From an uncultured Ignavibacteria bacterium (GTDB lineage: Bacteria; Bacteroidota; Ignavibacteria; Kapaibacteriales; Kapaibacteriaceae): a stretch of DNA of 64,000 nt. How positions within the stretch are numbered: the first letter of the stretch is position 1; every line of letters begins with the position of its first letter. This document shows, piece by piece, positions 30,637 through 39,843 of the stretch. A program made the position numbers and the translations under genes. Below the pieces are notes generated by a model, which worked only from the letters and a program-made list of their open reading frames with translations, was not told where the DNA came from and did no database searches. The stretch covers positions 1-64,000 of the forward strand of contig CALMZQ010000221.1 of NCBI GenBank assembly GCA_937870915.1. Direction: 5' to 3'.

Positions 30637-32814
30637 ATGGAGCATTTCCGATTCGATCTTGCAGCCGGTCCTTGGTGGATGTACATGCTTCTGGTGTTGG
30701 CAGCCATCACACTCGCGGCTATTACCTATTCACGAACAAATCCGCCCCTTTCAACACCATGGCGGATGATGTTCGTTTCTTTGCGTACGGTAGGATTAGC
30801 GTGTTTGCTGCTACTGCTATTTGAGCCACTCATTCGTTTGGTTCGAAGTGAAACGACTACTCCGCGTGTGGCTATAGCATTGGACGTCTCAAGGTCCATG
30901 ACCATTACGGACCTTTCCGGCGATCGGGCCGGCTTGGCAAGGAACATCGTCCAGACTCTACGGGACGGATTTGGTGATGATGCCGAGCTCTTCTTTTTTG
31001 ATGAAGGACTGCGAGAAGCAGGAGATGCTCCATCGGATTCGATTCGTTTTACGGGGTTCAGAACCAATATCGCACATGCGATCTCCGGAATCTCAAACCG
31101 ATCGCTCGATGCAGCATCGTACGGTGCCGTGATCCTCGTATCAGATGGAAACCATAACGCAGAAGATGTGCCTGTGCACGTTGCCGAGCGTTCCGGTATG
31201 GGAGTGTATTCCATTGGAATCGGAGACACGGTTCCACCAAAGGACATTCATGCCGCAAGTATTCTCGTGAATGGTATTGCTGTAGTTGGCGAGCCCCTTC
31301 CCGTTACTGTTGAGATCTTGCAAACAAACATGGAAGATCAGGATGTTGACGTAATCTTTGAGGACAACTCCAAGGAAGTGGGCCGAGAGCGAATTTCACT
31401 CCGTAGGGGAATAGGGAAGCAGTCTATCACGTTCGTTTGGACCCCTTCAGCAGATGGTATTCGTAAGGTGAGTGCACGAGTTGCACCGGTGCAAGGTGAA
31501 TTCACACAGCGCAATAACCTTGTGCAGGACTTCGTTTCTGTCCGCAAAGACAAACGTCGTGTGGTGATCATTGCCGGATCTCCTAGCCCGGATGTGACGT
31601 TCATAAAGACGGCACTCGCTCACGATCCGTCGGTTACCATTCAAACATTCGTCCAGAAACAGGGTGCTGAGTTTTATGAAGGGGCTTTGCCCGCCAATGC
31701 ATTGGATGACGTAGAAGCAGTTGTACTTATCGGTTATCCAACGCAGTCGTCATCGCGTGACGTTATTGAGCGTATTGCCTCGGCATGCGCTAAGGGTCGG
31801 TCCTTGATGTTCATTCCTTCACTTCAAACAGACTACACCAAACTGGGTCCATTTGAAAAGATCCTTCCATTCCGCGTAGGAGGATCACGACCACAGGAAT
31901 TCCTCGTAACGCCGGACGTATCTCGGGGTGCCTCAGCTGATCCGATCATTAAACTGAGCGGAACTGAGTCTGACATGGCAGTATGGAACAATCTGCCACC
32001 AATCTATAGAACAGAAACGTTTGTAGAACCAGCGCCTGGGGCCGTTACCCTGGCAACAATTCGTGTAGGGAATGCACCGTTGGACGAGCCCCTTCTCATG
32101 AAGAGGGAGGATGGAAACATCCGATCTTTGGCATTATTAGGATATGGCATCTACCGGTGGAAGCTTATGGGAGACGGACCTTCGGCATCCCGTGGAGGAG
32201 CAGTAACCGACGTCTTGCAGACCTTTATGGGGAATTCACTCAAATGGCTTAGCGTGCGTGACGATGCGAAGCGAATTCGCATCCGAAGCACGCATCCATT
32301 TTATGCCGCAGGAGAGCACGTTGGGTTTAATGCCTCGGTCCAGGACCAGACGTTTGCTCCTGTAGATGATGCTGAGGTGAGGGTTGTTGTAGAAGGGGCT
32401 TCCGGCCGCCGAGATGTGATCCTCACCGGACAAGGCAATGGTCGCTACGGATTTGATATCGGTTCGTTGGCCCCTGGCGACTATTCCTATAACGGTGTTG
32501 TAACGAGTAGGGGTATTCAGATCGGAGTAGATAAGGGGCGATTCACCGTGGGTGATCTTGGGATTGAAGAAAGCGCTTCAACGCGTAATATCTCACTCCT
32601 GCAAACACTTGCGCTTCGAACGGGTGCTATGGCCGTATCCGCCCCAAGTATCAACGAGTTGATCGCTGCGGTTAAGGCTGACCCACGGCTTCGTCCGGTA
32701 GCCAGAACACATGAACGCGAATTCCCACTCTACCACCTGCCGTGGTTGATCATGGCAGGTATAGGGGCCTTTGCATTAGAATGGTTCTTGCGTAAGCGCA
32801 GGGGGCTTGTGTAA
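30637..32814 (+). CDS. VWA-domain membrane protein
   Basis: N-terminal TM pair; ALDVSRSMTITDLSGDRAG MIDAS-like; C-terminal TM. Confidence 0.75.
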   Translation: MEHFRFDLAAGPWWMYMLLVLAAITLAAITYSRTNPPLSTPWRMMFVSLRTVGLACLLLLLFEPLIRLVRSETTTPRVAIALDVSRSMTITDLSGDRAGLARNIVQTLRDGFGDDAELFFFDEGLREAGDAPSDSIRFTGFRTNIAHAISGISNRSLDAASYGAVILVSDGNHNAEDVPVHVAERSGMGVYSIGIGDTVPPKDIHAASILVNGIAVVGEPLPVTVEILQTNMEDQDVDVIFEDNSKEVGRERISLRRGIGKQSITFVWTPSADGIRKVSARVAPVQGEFTQRNNLVQDFVSVRKDKRRVVIIAGSPSPDVTFIKTALAHDPSVTIQTFVQKQGAEFYEGALPANALDDVEAVVLIGYPTQSSSRDVIERIASACAKGRSLMFIPSLQTDYTKLGPFEKILPFRVGGSRPQEFLVTPDVSRGASADPIIKLSGTESDMAVWNNLPPIYRTETFVEPAPGAVTLATIRVGNAPLDEPLLMKREDGNIRSLALLGYGIYRWKLMGDGPSASRGGAVTDVLQTFMGNSLKWLSVRDDAKRIRIRSTHPFYAAGEHVGFNASVQDQTFAPVDDAEVRVVVEGASGRRDVILTGQGNGRYGFDIGSLAPGDYSYNGVVTSRGIQIGVDKGRFTVGDLGIEESASTRNISLLQTLALRTGAMAVSAPSINELIAAVKADPRLRPVARTHEREFPLYHLPWLIMAGIGAFALEWFLRKRRGLV

Positions 32815-32816
32815 AC

Positions 32817-33446
32817 GTGAAGCCGATGTTGCCAGAAGATCTGCAGGATCTATATCGAGTTCGTAAGGCTGAAATACGTCAACGACTTGCTGAATTTGCT
32901 TCAGTCAATGCGGAAGATAGATTCTACGAGTTATGTTTCTGTCTCCTAACACCGCAATCTTCTGCGCTTCACGCCAATCACGTTGTTAACGAACTCAAGT
33001 CTATTGATTATCAATCATTTGGCCAGAACGTTTTACATCTACTTCGACAGCCAACGTCATACATTCGATTTCATAATGTTAAGCATGCCAGACTGGCACA
33101 GGCGCGACTAGAGTGGCCAACGATATCCAACGTTATTGAACGCACCCACATAACCCCACAACAACGAAGAGACATGTTGGCGTCAACAGTAAATGGCTTT
33201 GGATTGAAGGAATCGAGCCATTTTCTACGCAACATCGGAGTACGTGGGCTAGCGATTATAGACCGCCATTTACTTACGAACCTCGTGCATTGTGGCGTTT
33301 ATTCTGAGGTGCCAACTCTAGGCTCAAAACGAGCATATCATGACGTAGAGAAACGGTTCTTAGAATACTGCACAGACATCGGAATCGACATTGATGAAGT
33401 GGATCTTCTGTTCTGGTGTGCACAAACTGGACATATTCTCAAATAG
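32817..33446 (+). CDS. Ogg2-family N-glycosylase/DNA lyase (8-oxoguanine)
   Basis: LLTPQSSALHANHVVNEL, GFGLKESSHFLRNIG..GLAIIDRHLL. Confidence 0.85.
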   Translation: MKPMLPEDLQDLYRVRKAEIRQRLAEFASVNAEDRFYELCFCLLTPQSSALHANHVVNELKSIDYQSFGQNVLHLLRQPTSYIRFHNVKHARLAQARLEWPTISNVIERTHITPQQRRDMLASTVNGFGLKESSHFLRNIGVRGLAIIDRHLLTNLVHCGVYSEVPTLGSKRAYHDVEKRFLEYCTDIGIDIDEVDLLFWCAQTGHILK

Positions 33447-33644
33447 TTTTGTTAACACAGAATACTCGTAAGTGTATTAATAGCAAGTGCTTAGCAGTAA
33501 TAGTAGATGTTACCTCAATGTCTCTACGTAGTAACACGCAAGAAAGTACTTGACATTAGGTAGTCTTACGCATAAGTTAGCCCCCGTTGAACATGTGGTC
33601 GTGTTATCACGTACGCATATACCATCAAATTCAAGGGAGCACCC

Positions 33645-35057
33645 ATGGACAGGAAAAGCTCAGTCATGATCAGCGTTGTAATGATGCTCGTTGTGGCAAT
33701 GTCCTTCCAAACGGTTGCGGCCGGCGGACTAGATCCGATCATGCCGAACAGCACACCTAGTGTGGCTGCTGTTTCTACAGTACGTGATCTTGTTACGTCA
33801 GGTCAAGCTCGCTATCAGCTTGTTGAGCGAAAGGTGTTTGCTGAGCGAACGGAGATTGAACTTGTACTTACCGATCAGAAGGGGAATACGATTGGCGGCT
33901 ATGCTCCACCGTATCTCCAATCAGAAGACGAAGCTCGCCAATTATGGAAGGACTTCGTTACCGCTAATCTTGGCATGTCTGCTGTGGCTGACCAAATCTC
34001 CATCCGTGAAGATCGCAAGAGTGAATCAGAGTCGTTTGCAGTGGCCTTCGCACTTGACCACAGCCCATCAATGACCATCCCGCGTGCAATTCGCATGCAG
34101 AAGGCTATACAGCAAGCACTGAACTCGTTTAATGCCAACGACTATGTATCCATTGTGAAGTTTACTGGTAGAGTTACAACAGAAGTTGAGCTCACCAATG
34201 AGCGGTCGGAGTATCTCTCAGACTTTAAGGTCAATGGACTTAATCTACGCTCAAACGGAACGGCTATCTACGACGGTGCCATTGAGGCACTCAAACAGCT
34301 TGACCAAGCTCCGCAGGCTACAAAGCGTATCCTTATCGTCTTTACAGACGGCGAAGACAATTCCTCATCGGCGTCAAGCGAAGATGTGCTTGAGTATGCA
34401 AAACGCACAAACACCATCATCCATACGGTTGTGTATGGCGTTTCAAATGATGCACCTGTAACTCAGCTCTCAACGGAAACAGGCGGAAAGAACTTTAGAC
34501 TGACAGATGTGTATGAGTTCGACCGTGTATTCCTTGGTATCTATACAGCACTTCGTCATTCGTATGTATTAACTGTCAACATGAAGGCAGATCGCGAACT
34601 CGAGTCTTCCGCTGGTGGTGTGCTTACGGCTGCAGGCAGCTCCGCAGGTTCAATCCGCTCCAATGAAATGATGGTTCTTCTTCCTAGAAACCGGGTTGAA
34701 GTGTCGAAGTATTCAACAGATGATGCCCTTGTCATGAACGTTGATCTGTCATTCGACGCTGAAAATGGAGAGGTGACGCAAAGCGATCTTAACCTTCTTG
34801 ATTCTGTTGCGACGGTCCTTGTTCAACGGAATGATGTGGGCTTGGATATCGTTTCTGCTACGGGAGCAAACACAGGCTCGCACGAAGAGGTAGAGATCTC
34901 ACAGAAACGTGTTCGTTCTATCCGCGATCTGCTGATTCGTCGTGGTATCAATCCTGCCCGCATTCAGAGTTATGCAAACAGAGCTGCATCGTCCAACCCG
35001 ATGCTTCAACGTGTGGCGTCCCCTACAAAGACCACGTTCGTCTTTACGAAGCTGTAG
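33645..35057 (+). CDS. Secreted VWA-domain protein with OmpA-like C-terminus
   Basis: Signal peptide; FALDHSPSMTIPRA VWA; ISQKRVRSIRDLLIRRGINPARIQSYA OmpA-like. Confidence 0.8.
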   Translation: MDRKSSVMISVVMMLVVAMSFQTVAAGGLDPIMPNSTPSVAAVSTVRDLVTSGQARYQLVERKVFAERTEIELVLTDQKGNTIGGYAPPYLQSEDEARQLWKDFVTANLGMSAVADQISIREDRKSESESFAVAFALDHSPSMTIPRAIRMQKAIQQALNSFNANDYVSIVKFTGRVTTEVELTNERSEYLSDFKVNGLNLRSNGTAIYDGAIEALKQLDQAPQATKRILIVFTDGEDNSSSASSEDVLEYAKRTNTIIHTVVYGVSNDAPVTQLSTETGGKNFRLTDVYEFDRVFLGIYTALRHSYVLTVNMKADRELESSAGGVLTAAGSSAGSIRSNEMMVLLPRNRVEVSKYSTDDALVMNVDLSFDAENGEVTQSDLNLLDSVATVLVQRNDVGLDIVSATGANTGSHEEVEISQKRVRSIRDLLIRRGINPARIQSYANRAASSNPMLQRVASPTKTTFVFTKL

Positions 35058-35074
35058 GCCGTAAAATCACCAGA

Positions 35075-35479
35075 CTACATTTCCGCCTGCTTGCATCGTT
35101 CTGCAAGAGATGCCGAACTCATAAGAACTTGACCCTGAGTACCCTCCGCTAGGAGGGTACTCGTTTTTTGTGCCACCACTTGGATGGTACACAGAACATG
35201 GCGCCCCTTAACCGATGATACTAGCGCAGTTATCCGTACAAGCGCGCCGATTCCTGCCATAGCCTTGTGGTTTATATGTATGGAGCTACCTACGGCGTTG
35301 TCTCCCTCTTGGAAGTAGGGCTCTATTGCGCGTCGGGCTGCCAATTCCGCATGATAGGCAAGCCAAAATGTCGAGTACACAGGGTGGATGAGTTTACCAT
35401 CCAGCCTTGCGGTCATGTCCGGCGTTACCGTAATCTCAACAATGCCGATGCCGTTTTCAATACCGGGTTTCATACTCAA
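35075..35479 (-). CDS. Hotdog-fold thioesterase family protein
   Basis: 134 aa with HINHKAMAGIGALVRITALV; resembles fluoroacetyl-CoA-specific thioesterase-like proteins. Confidence 0.7.
   Translation of the reverse strand: MSMKPGIENGIGIVEITVTPDMTARLDGKLIHPVYSTFWLAYHAELAARRAIEPYFQEGDNAVGSSIHINHKAMAGIGALVRITALVSSVKGRHVLCTIQVVAQKTSTLLAEGTQGQVLMSSASLAERCKQAEM
35137..35168 (+). terminator. Rho-independent terminator for the upstream plus-strand gene, inside a convergent CDS
   Basis: GAGTACCCTCC-GCTA-GGAGGGTACTC (11-bp perfect stem) followed by GTTTTTTG. Confidence 0.8.
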
Positions 35480-35520
35480 TGATACGAAGGTCTACACGTT
35501 CGATGCCGTACATTTGTTGA

Positions 35521-36873
35521 ATGCGCATTGCTCTTCATACGCTTGGGTGCAAGCTGAACTATAGCGAAACAGCCACCATACGAGAAGATCTCGTACAGCG
35601 TGGACATGAGATCGTCCCATTTTCGGCAGAAGCAGACGTGTTGTTGGTCAATACATGTTCAGTAACCGAGAATGCAGATATAGAGTGCCGAAAGATCGTT
35701 CGAAGGGGGCTTCGCACCTCGCCCAATGCGTCTGTCGTAGTCACGGGCTGTTATGCGCAGCTGCAACCGGAAGAGATTGCCAGCATTGATGGCGTTAAGG
35801 CTGTGATCGGGATGACGCAGAAGTTCAGCATCGGGGAAAAGATCGATGAGATTCTGTCGAGCGTATCACCTCGTATCTACGTAGATGAGATTTCTACGGC
35901 TACGGTGTTCAATGGATCTCGTACCGGACGTGGTGACTCTCGAACGCGATCGTTCTTGAAGATCCAGGATGGATGCGACTACTCATGTACATTCTGCACG
36001 ATCCCACGTGCACGTGGTCCCGCTCGCGCCATGCCCCTTTCATCCATCCAACAGAATCTGGAATCCATCGCTAAGGAAGGATACCACGAAGTGGTACTCT
36101 CGGGGATCAACCTCGGAGAATACCGAGGGGAAAACGGCGAGAGATTTATCGATGTCGTGAACATGATCGAAGAAATGGCACCACCATTTCGTGTTCGTAT
36201 TTCATCCATCGAACCCAACACGCTCACGGCGGAGATCATTGACCTGATCTCTGTTTCTCAAACCTTCGTACCACATCTTCATGTTCCGCTGCAGAGTGGG
36301 TCTGCAGACGTGCTGCGTGACATGCGCCGTAGATATAGTCCAGCCATGTATGCAAAAATGGCCGACCGCGTTTCCAGCTCAATGCCCCATGCAGCGCTTG
36401 GGATAGACGTGATCGTAGGATTCCCGGGTGAAACGGATGCACACTTCGAAGAGACGGTTTCGTTTTTGGAAGGGATTCCATTTACCTACCTACATGTGTT
36501 CACCTACTCTGAGCGAGAGAATACTCCGGCAAGTACGATGCATGGCCAGGTTGACATTCCAGTACGCAGACTTAGAACGCAGAGACTTCGCGCTTTATCT
36601 CAGATCCGCACAATAGAGTTTCATAAGGGGCAGTGTGGTAGTCGTAGAGTAATGATCCCAGAAGGGTACGATCCAACTACCGGACGGTGGGACGGGTGGA
36701 CGGAAAATCATGTCTACGTTTCACTTGAGGCCCCTTCAACTTTGCGTAAACGTCCGTACAGTGTTGATCTGCTTTACATGGAGCAAGATGCCGTGCGTGT
36801 TTCTCCGATCGAACCACTTGAATTCACAGAGCCCTCTCTTCTACCGATCTTGAATCACACGGAATTTCAATGA
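35521..36873 (+). CDS. mtaB: tRNA t6A37 methylthiotransferase MtaB
   Basis: LGCKLNYSETATI, radical-SAM CDYSCTFCTIPRARG. Confidence 0.93.
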   Translation: MRIALHTLGCKLNYSETATIREDLVQRGHEIVPFSAEADVLLVNTCSVTENADIECRKIVRRGLRTSPNASVVVTGCYAQLQPEEIASIDGVKAVIGMTQKFSIGEKIDEILSSVSPRIYVDEISTATVFNGSRTGRGDSRTRSFLKIQDGCDYSCTFCTIPRARGPARAMPLSSIQQNLESIAKEGYHEVVLSGINLGEYRGENGERFIDVVNMIEEMAPPFRVRISSIEPNTLTAEIIDLISVSQTFVPHLHVPLQSGSADVLRDMRRRYSPAMYAKMADRVSSSMPHAALGIDVIVGFPGETDAHFEETVSFLEGIPFTYLHVFTYSERENTPASTMHGQVDIPVRRLRTQRLRALSQIRTIEFHKGQCGSRRVMIPEGYDPTTGRWDGWTENHVYVSLEAPSTLRKRPYSVDLLYMEQDAVRVSPIEPLEFTEPSLLPILNHTEFQ

Positions 36874-37718
36874 AGATCTTTATTGCGGCAGATTTAGAAG
36901 GCGCTACTGGTGTGGTTCACCACGATCAGCTTATGCCCGAAGGAAGAGGCTATGCAGCTGCACAGCGGTTACTTACAGCAGACGTCAACGCTGCTATTGA
37001 AGGAGTGCTGCGTGTTTCGCCTTCATCAACCTTTGTAGTGGGGGATGGACATGGTCCAATGCGGAACATCATCTTGGAGGAACTACACGACGCGGCTGAA
37101 CTTGTCATTGGATCTGCAAAGCCGCAGAACAAGCCCCTTTGTCAGCTTCAAGGAATAGATGAATCGTTTGATTTGGCATGTATGGTGGGATATCACAGCA
37201 AGGCCGGAACACCATCCGGACTTCTCGCACACACCTATATCGGCAGCCTCGTGCGAGAATGGCGACTCAATGGTATGGCAGTAGGCGAGGTACAGATGAA
37301 TGCTGCAGTCCTTGGTTCGTTTGGTGTACCGGTTGGACTGATTGTTGGCAATAGCGATCTGGAACCGGAAGTGCGCGCGTGGGACAGAAACGTTGAATTC
37401 GTTTCAACGAAACGAACACTTGGACCTACAGCCGCTATCTGTGCCACGCCCGGTCGCACGCATTCATTGATCGCAGATGCTGCTGCAAAAGTTGTATCTC
37501 AGAATATTCATGCGGATCTCTACAACATTGGTCATACCCGAATAGAGGTTGACACGTATCGTAGGGAGCAGTGTGATAAAGCGTCGTCTGTACCTGGTAT
37601 CACAACGTCAGGCGAATTCACAATCGTGGCCGAGGCCGACACGGCAGCCAAGGCCTTTCAACTCATGTGGAGCGCTTGTACGCGAGCACTAGATGAGACC
37701 CCTAGTTGGCTCGCGTAA
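36870..37718 (+). CDS. M55 family D-aminopeptidase (DppA-like)
   Basis: MKIFIAADLEGATGVVH, GDGHGPMRNI, GYHSKAG. Confidence 0.88.
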   Translation: MKIFIAADLEGATGVVHHDQLMPEGRGYAAAQRLLTADVNAAIEGVLRVSPSSTFVVGDGHGPMRNIILEELHDAAELVIGSAKPQNKPLCQLQGIDESFDLACMVGYHSKAGTPSGLLAHTYIGSLVREWRLNGMAVGEVQMNAAVLGSFGVPVGLIVGNSDLEPEVRAWDRNVEFVSTKRTLGPTAAICATPGRTHSLIADAAAKVVSQNIHADLYNIGHTRIEVDTYRREQCDKASSVPGITTSGEFTIVAEADTAAKAFQLMWSACTRALDETPSWLA

Positions 37719-37728
37719 TTGTACGGAC

Positions 37729-38538
37729 CTATAGCGACCTTTTGAACTCAGTGTAGGCGCGCGTGTTGAGCTGGGCTTCAGTTGGTGGCGGAATATTCGC
37801 CTTTTTCAACCGTGAGTTTGTATCATCGATACGGTCTTGTGGCAGGGGATGAGTGCTGAGGAGTCTCTCGATAGACGAACCACTTCGCCCCTTGACCTTA
37901 TCAAAGAAATAGAGGATTCCCCCGGGGAACCATTGTGTTGACCGAAGGTAACGGAAGGAAAAGTCATCTGCTTCCTCTTCGTCTGACCTGCTGTTCTTGA
38001 GCAGACCTAGTCCCGCAAATGCATTGGCAGCTAGTTCAATGTGCTGATTCTTGTTGTTTCCCAATGCAATATCCATCATAGTCTGGATGCCAAGCTGCGT
38101 GGTCATGCGATCTGTTGAATGGCGTTGTTCGGCATGAGCAATCTCGTGTCCGAGCACTCCGGCAAGTGTTGCCTCATTATCGATTGCTTTGAGCAGTCCA
38201 GTGTACACATAGATGTATCCGCCTGGAGTACAGAAGGCATTGATCATCGCATCGTCCTTGATCAGCTGCACCTTATAAGAGAACTTTCCGCGGTACTTCA
38301 CATCAGGAGATTGTATGATCTTGTCGATGATGCTTTGTACGTATTGTTGTGCTTTTGCATTTACATAGGGCGGATATTGCTTTGCATCGGCCTTGATCTC
38401 TTTATCGAATTGTGCGCCAAGGCGTTGGTCTTCACTTACCGGAAAGACATTGATGGCTCCACAATACGTGAGGACCAGAGCTGACGTGATGCCTAGAGCA
38501 ATGGTGGCGACAAGGCGGAGGTTCATGTATACCTGCAT
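37729..38538 (-). CDS. M48 family metallopeptidase, probable lipoprotein
   Basis: HEIAHAEQRHSTDR zinc motif; LVLTYCGA lipobox-like. Confidence 0.9.
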   Translation of the reverse strand: MQVYMNLRLVATIALGITSALVLTYCGAINVFPVSEDQRLGAQFDKEIKADAKQYPPYVNAKAQQYVQSIIDKIIQSPDVKYRGKFSYKVQLIKDDAMINAFCTPGGYIYVYTGLLKAIDNEATLAGVLGHEIAHAEQRHSTDRMTTQLGIQTMMDIALGNNKNQHIELAANAFAGLGLLKNSRSDEEEADDFSFRYLRSTQWFPGGILYFFDKVKGRSGSSIERLLSTHPLPQDRIDDTNSRLKKANIPPPTEAQLNTRAYTEFKRSL

Positions 38539-38548
38539 GTGATTTCAG

Positions 38549-39319
38549 TCAAAAGAAGGATTCGTTGTCAAAAATACCATTTGCGTAGCGGACGTGGTTG
38601 AGGACCAGTCCTTGTGGTGGTGCAAGGGGCGCCTGTCCAGACCGAACGCCTGATGCTAACATTGATTCAGCATCTACGAGCTCGATCTTCCTCCGAGCAA
38701 CTGTCATTGCCGTTCCGATGATAGAACGGCACATGCCATAGACAAATCGATCTGCTCGAATCCGAATGAGTAGACGATCGTGGGACTCCTCAACTCTGCA
38801 TGATTCCACCCGGCACATATACGATGCCGTGGATGGATTATGTTTCGAGATTGCGGTAAAATCATGAAGTCCTTCAAAAACACGAGTGGCCTGAGCAAAT
38901 CTCTCAATACTGAAAGGGAGCTCGGGAGTCCATGCAAACGTGTCAGTGAAAACAGACCCAGACTTCGTGATCACGTACACATACTCGCGAGAACACGCAT
39001 CAAATCGAGCATGGAATCCTTCATGGACTCTGACGGCAGCGCGAACCCTGATATCTCGAGGTAGGCGAGTATTCAGTGCTATATGGACCTTGTCTATTGG
39101 GATCTGATGGGCCCCTTCCGGTAAGTGTACATGTGCTACTTGGCCACGAGCGTGTACGCCGGAATCCGTTCGCCCGGAACCTATTACCGGCTCGGCTACT
39201 CCAAAGGATTCTTTGATCGCATGTTCGATTGCCTGTTGTACTGACTGACCATTTGGTTGGTTCTGCCAGCCAACATAATGAGTACCTTCGTATTCGATCA
39301 AGAGGGCAAGTGGGGTCAT
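38549..39319 (-). CDS. truA: tRNA pseudouridine synthase A; internal start at MTPLALLIEYEG
   Basis: YEGTHYVGWQNQPNGQSVQQAIE, SGRTDSGVHARGQVAH. Confidence 0.93.
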   Translation of the reverse strand: MTPLALLIEYEGTHYVGWQNQPNGQSVQQAIEHAIKESFGVAEPVIGSGRTDSGVHARGQVAHVHLPEGAHQIPIDKVHIALNTRLPRDIRVRAAVRVHEGFHARFDACSREYVYVITKSGSVFTDTFAWTPELPFSIERFAQATRVFEGLHDFTAISKHNPSTASYMCRVESCRVEESHDRLLIRIRADRFVYGMCRSIIGTAMTVARRKIELVDAESMLASGVRSGQAPLAPPQGLVLNHVRYANGIFDNESFF

Positions 39320-39344
39320 TTCACAAAAGTAGGGAGTTGGGACT

Positions 39345-39788
39345 ATGAAGATCGTACAAAGCTTGATCCTCTCGGCAACGGTGTTGGGGGTTATGGTGTC
39401 TGCTCCGGCAACATTTGCCCAGCAAGATGGGGGCACCGCTGTTGGTGTTCAGTTCGGATATCCGGGTAATGTGGGGTTGTCAATGCGGTTCGACCGTATT
39501 GCCATTGGTGCTGCATGGCACCTAGGCGATAATGGCTATCTGCACGTAACGGCTGATTATTGGCTGCTCAAGAGCACTATCGTTAAGAATCTTGATTGGT
39601 ATCTCGGTCCTGGTGTAAACCTTGGGATTGGTGATCCATTTGCCTTTGGCGTTCGGCTCCCAATTGGCCTTCAATGGATTCCATTCAAACATTTAGAGCT
39701 TTTTGGAGAAGTTGCACCATGCCTTTGGCTCATCAATGCTGTTGATCTTGATTTCAACGGTGCTGTAGGTATTCGCTACATTTTCTAA
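39345..39788 (+). CDS. Small secreted beta-barrel-like protein
   Basis: Signal peptide (APATFAQQ); glycine/aromatic beta-strand pattern. Confidence 0.6.
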   Translation: MKIVQSLILSATVLGVMVSAPATFAQQDGGTAVGVQFGYPGNVGLSMRFDRIAIGAAWHLGDNGYLHVTADYWLLKSTIVKNLDWYLGPGVNLGIGDPFAFGVRLPIGLQWIPFKHLELFGEVAPCLWLINAVDLDFNGAVGIRYIF

Positions 39789-39812
39789 GCCATTAACGCT
39801 GATGATGAGAGC

Positions 39813-39843
39813 AAGGGTCGGTATTCATTGAGTACTGACCCTT
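39813..39843 (+). terminator. Imperfect terminator hairpin overlapping the dnaE2 3' end
   Basis: AAGGGTCGGTA...TACTGACCCTT followed by ACGTTTT. Confidence 0.5.

Noticed and set aside
33447-33644. TTGACA-like -35 element upstream of the VWA/OmpA gene
   Set aside because: No convincing -10 at proper spacing and promoter consensus in this lineage is uncertain
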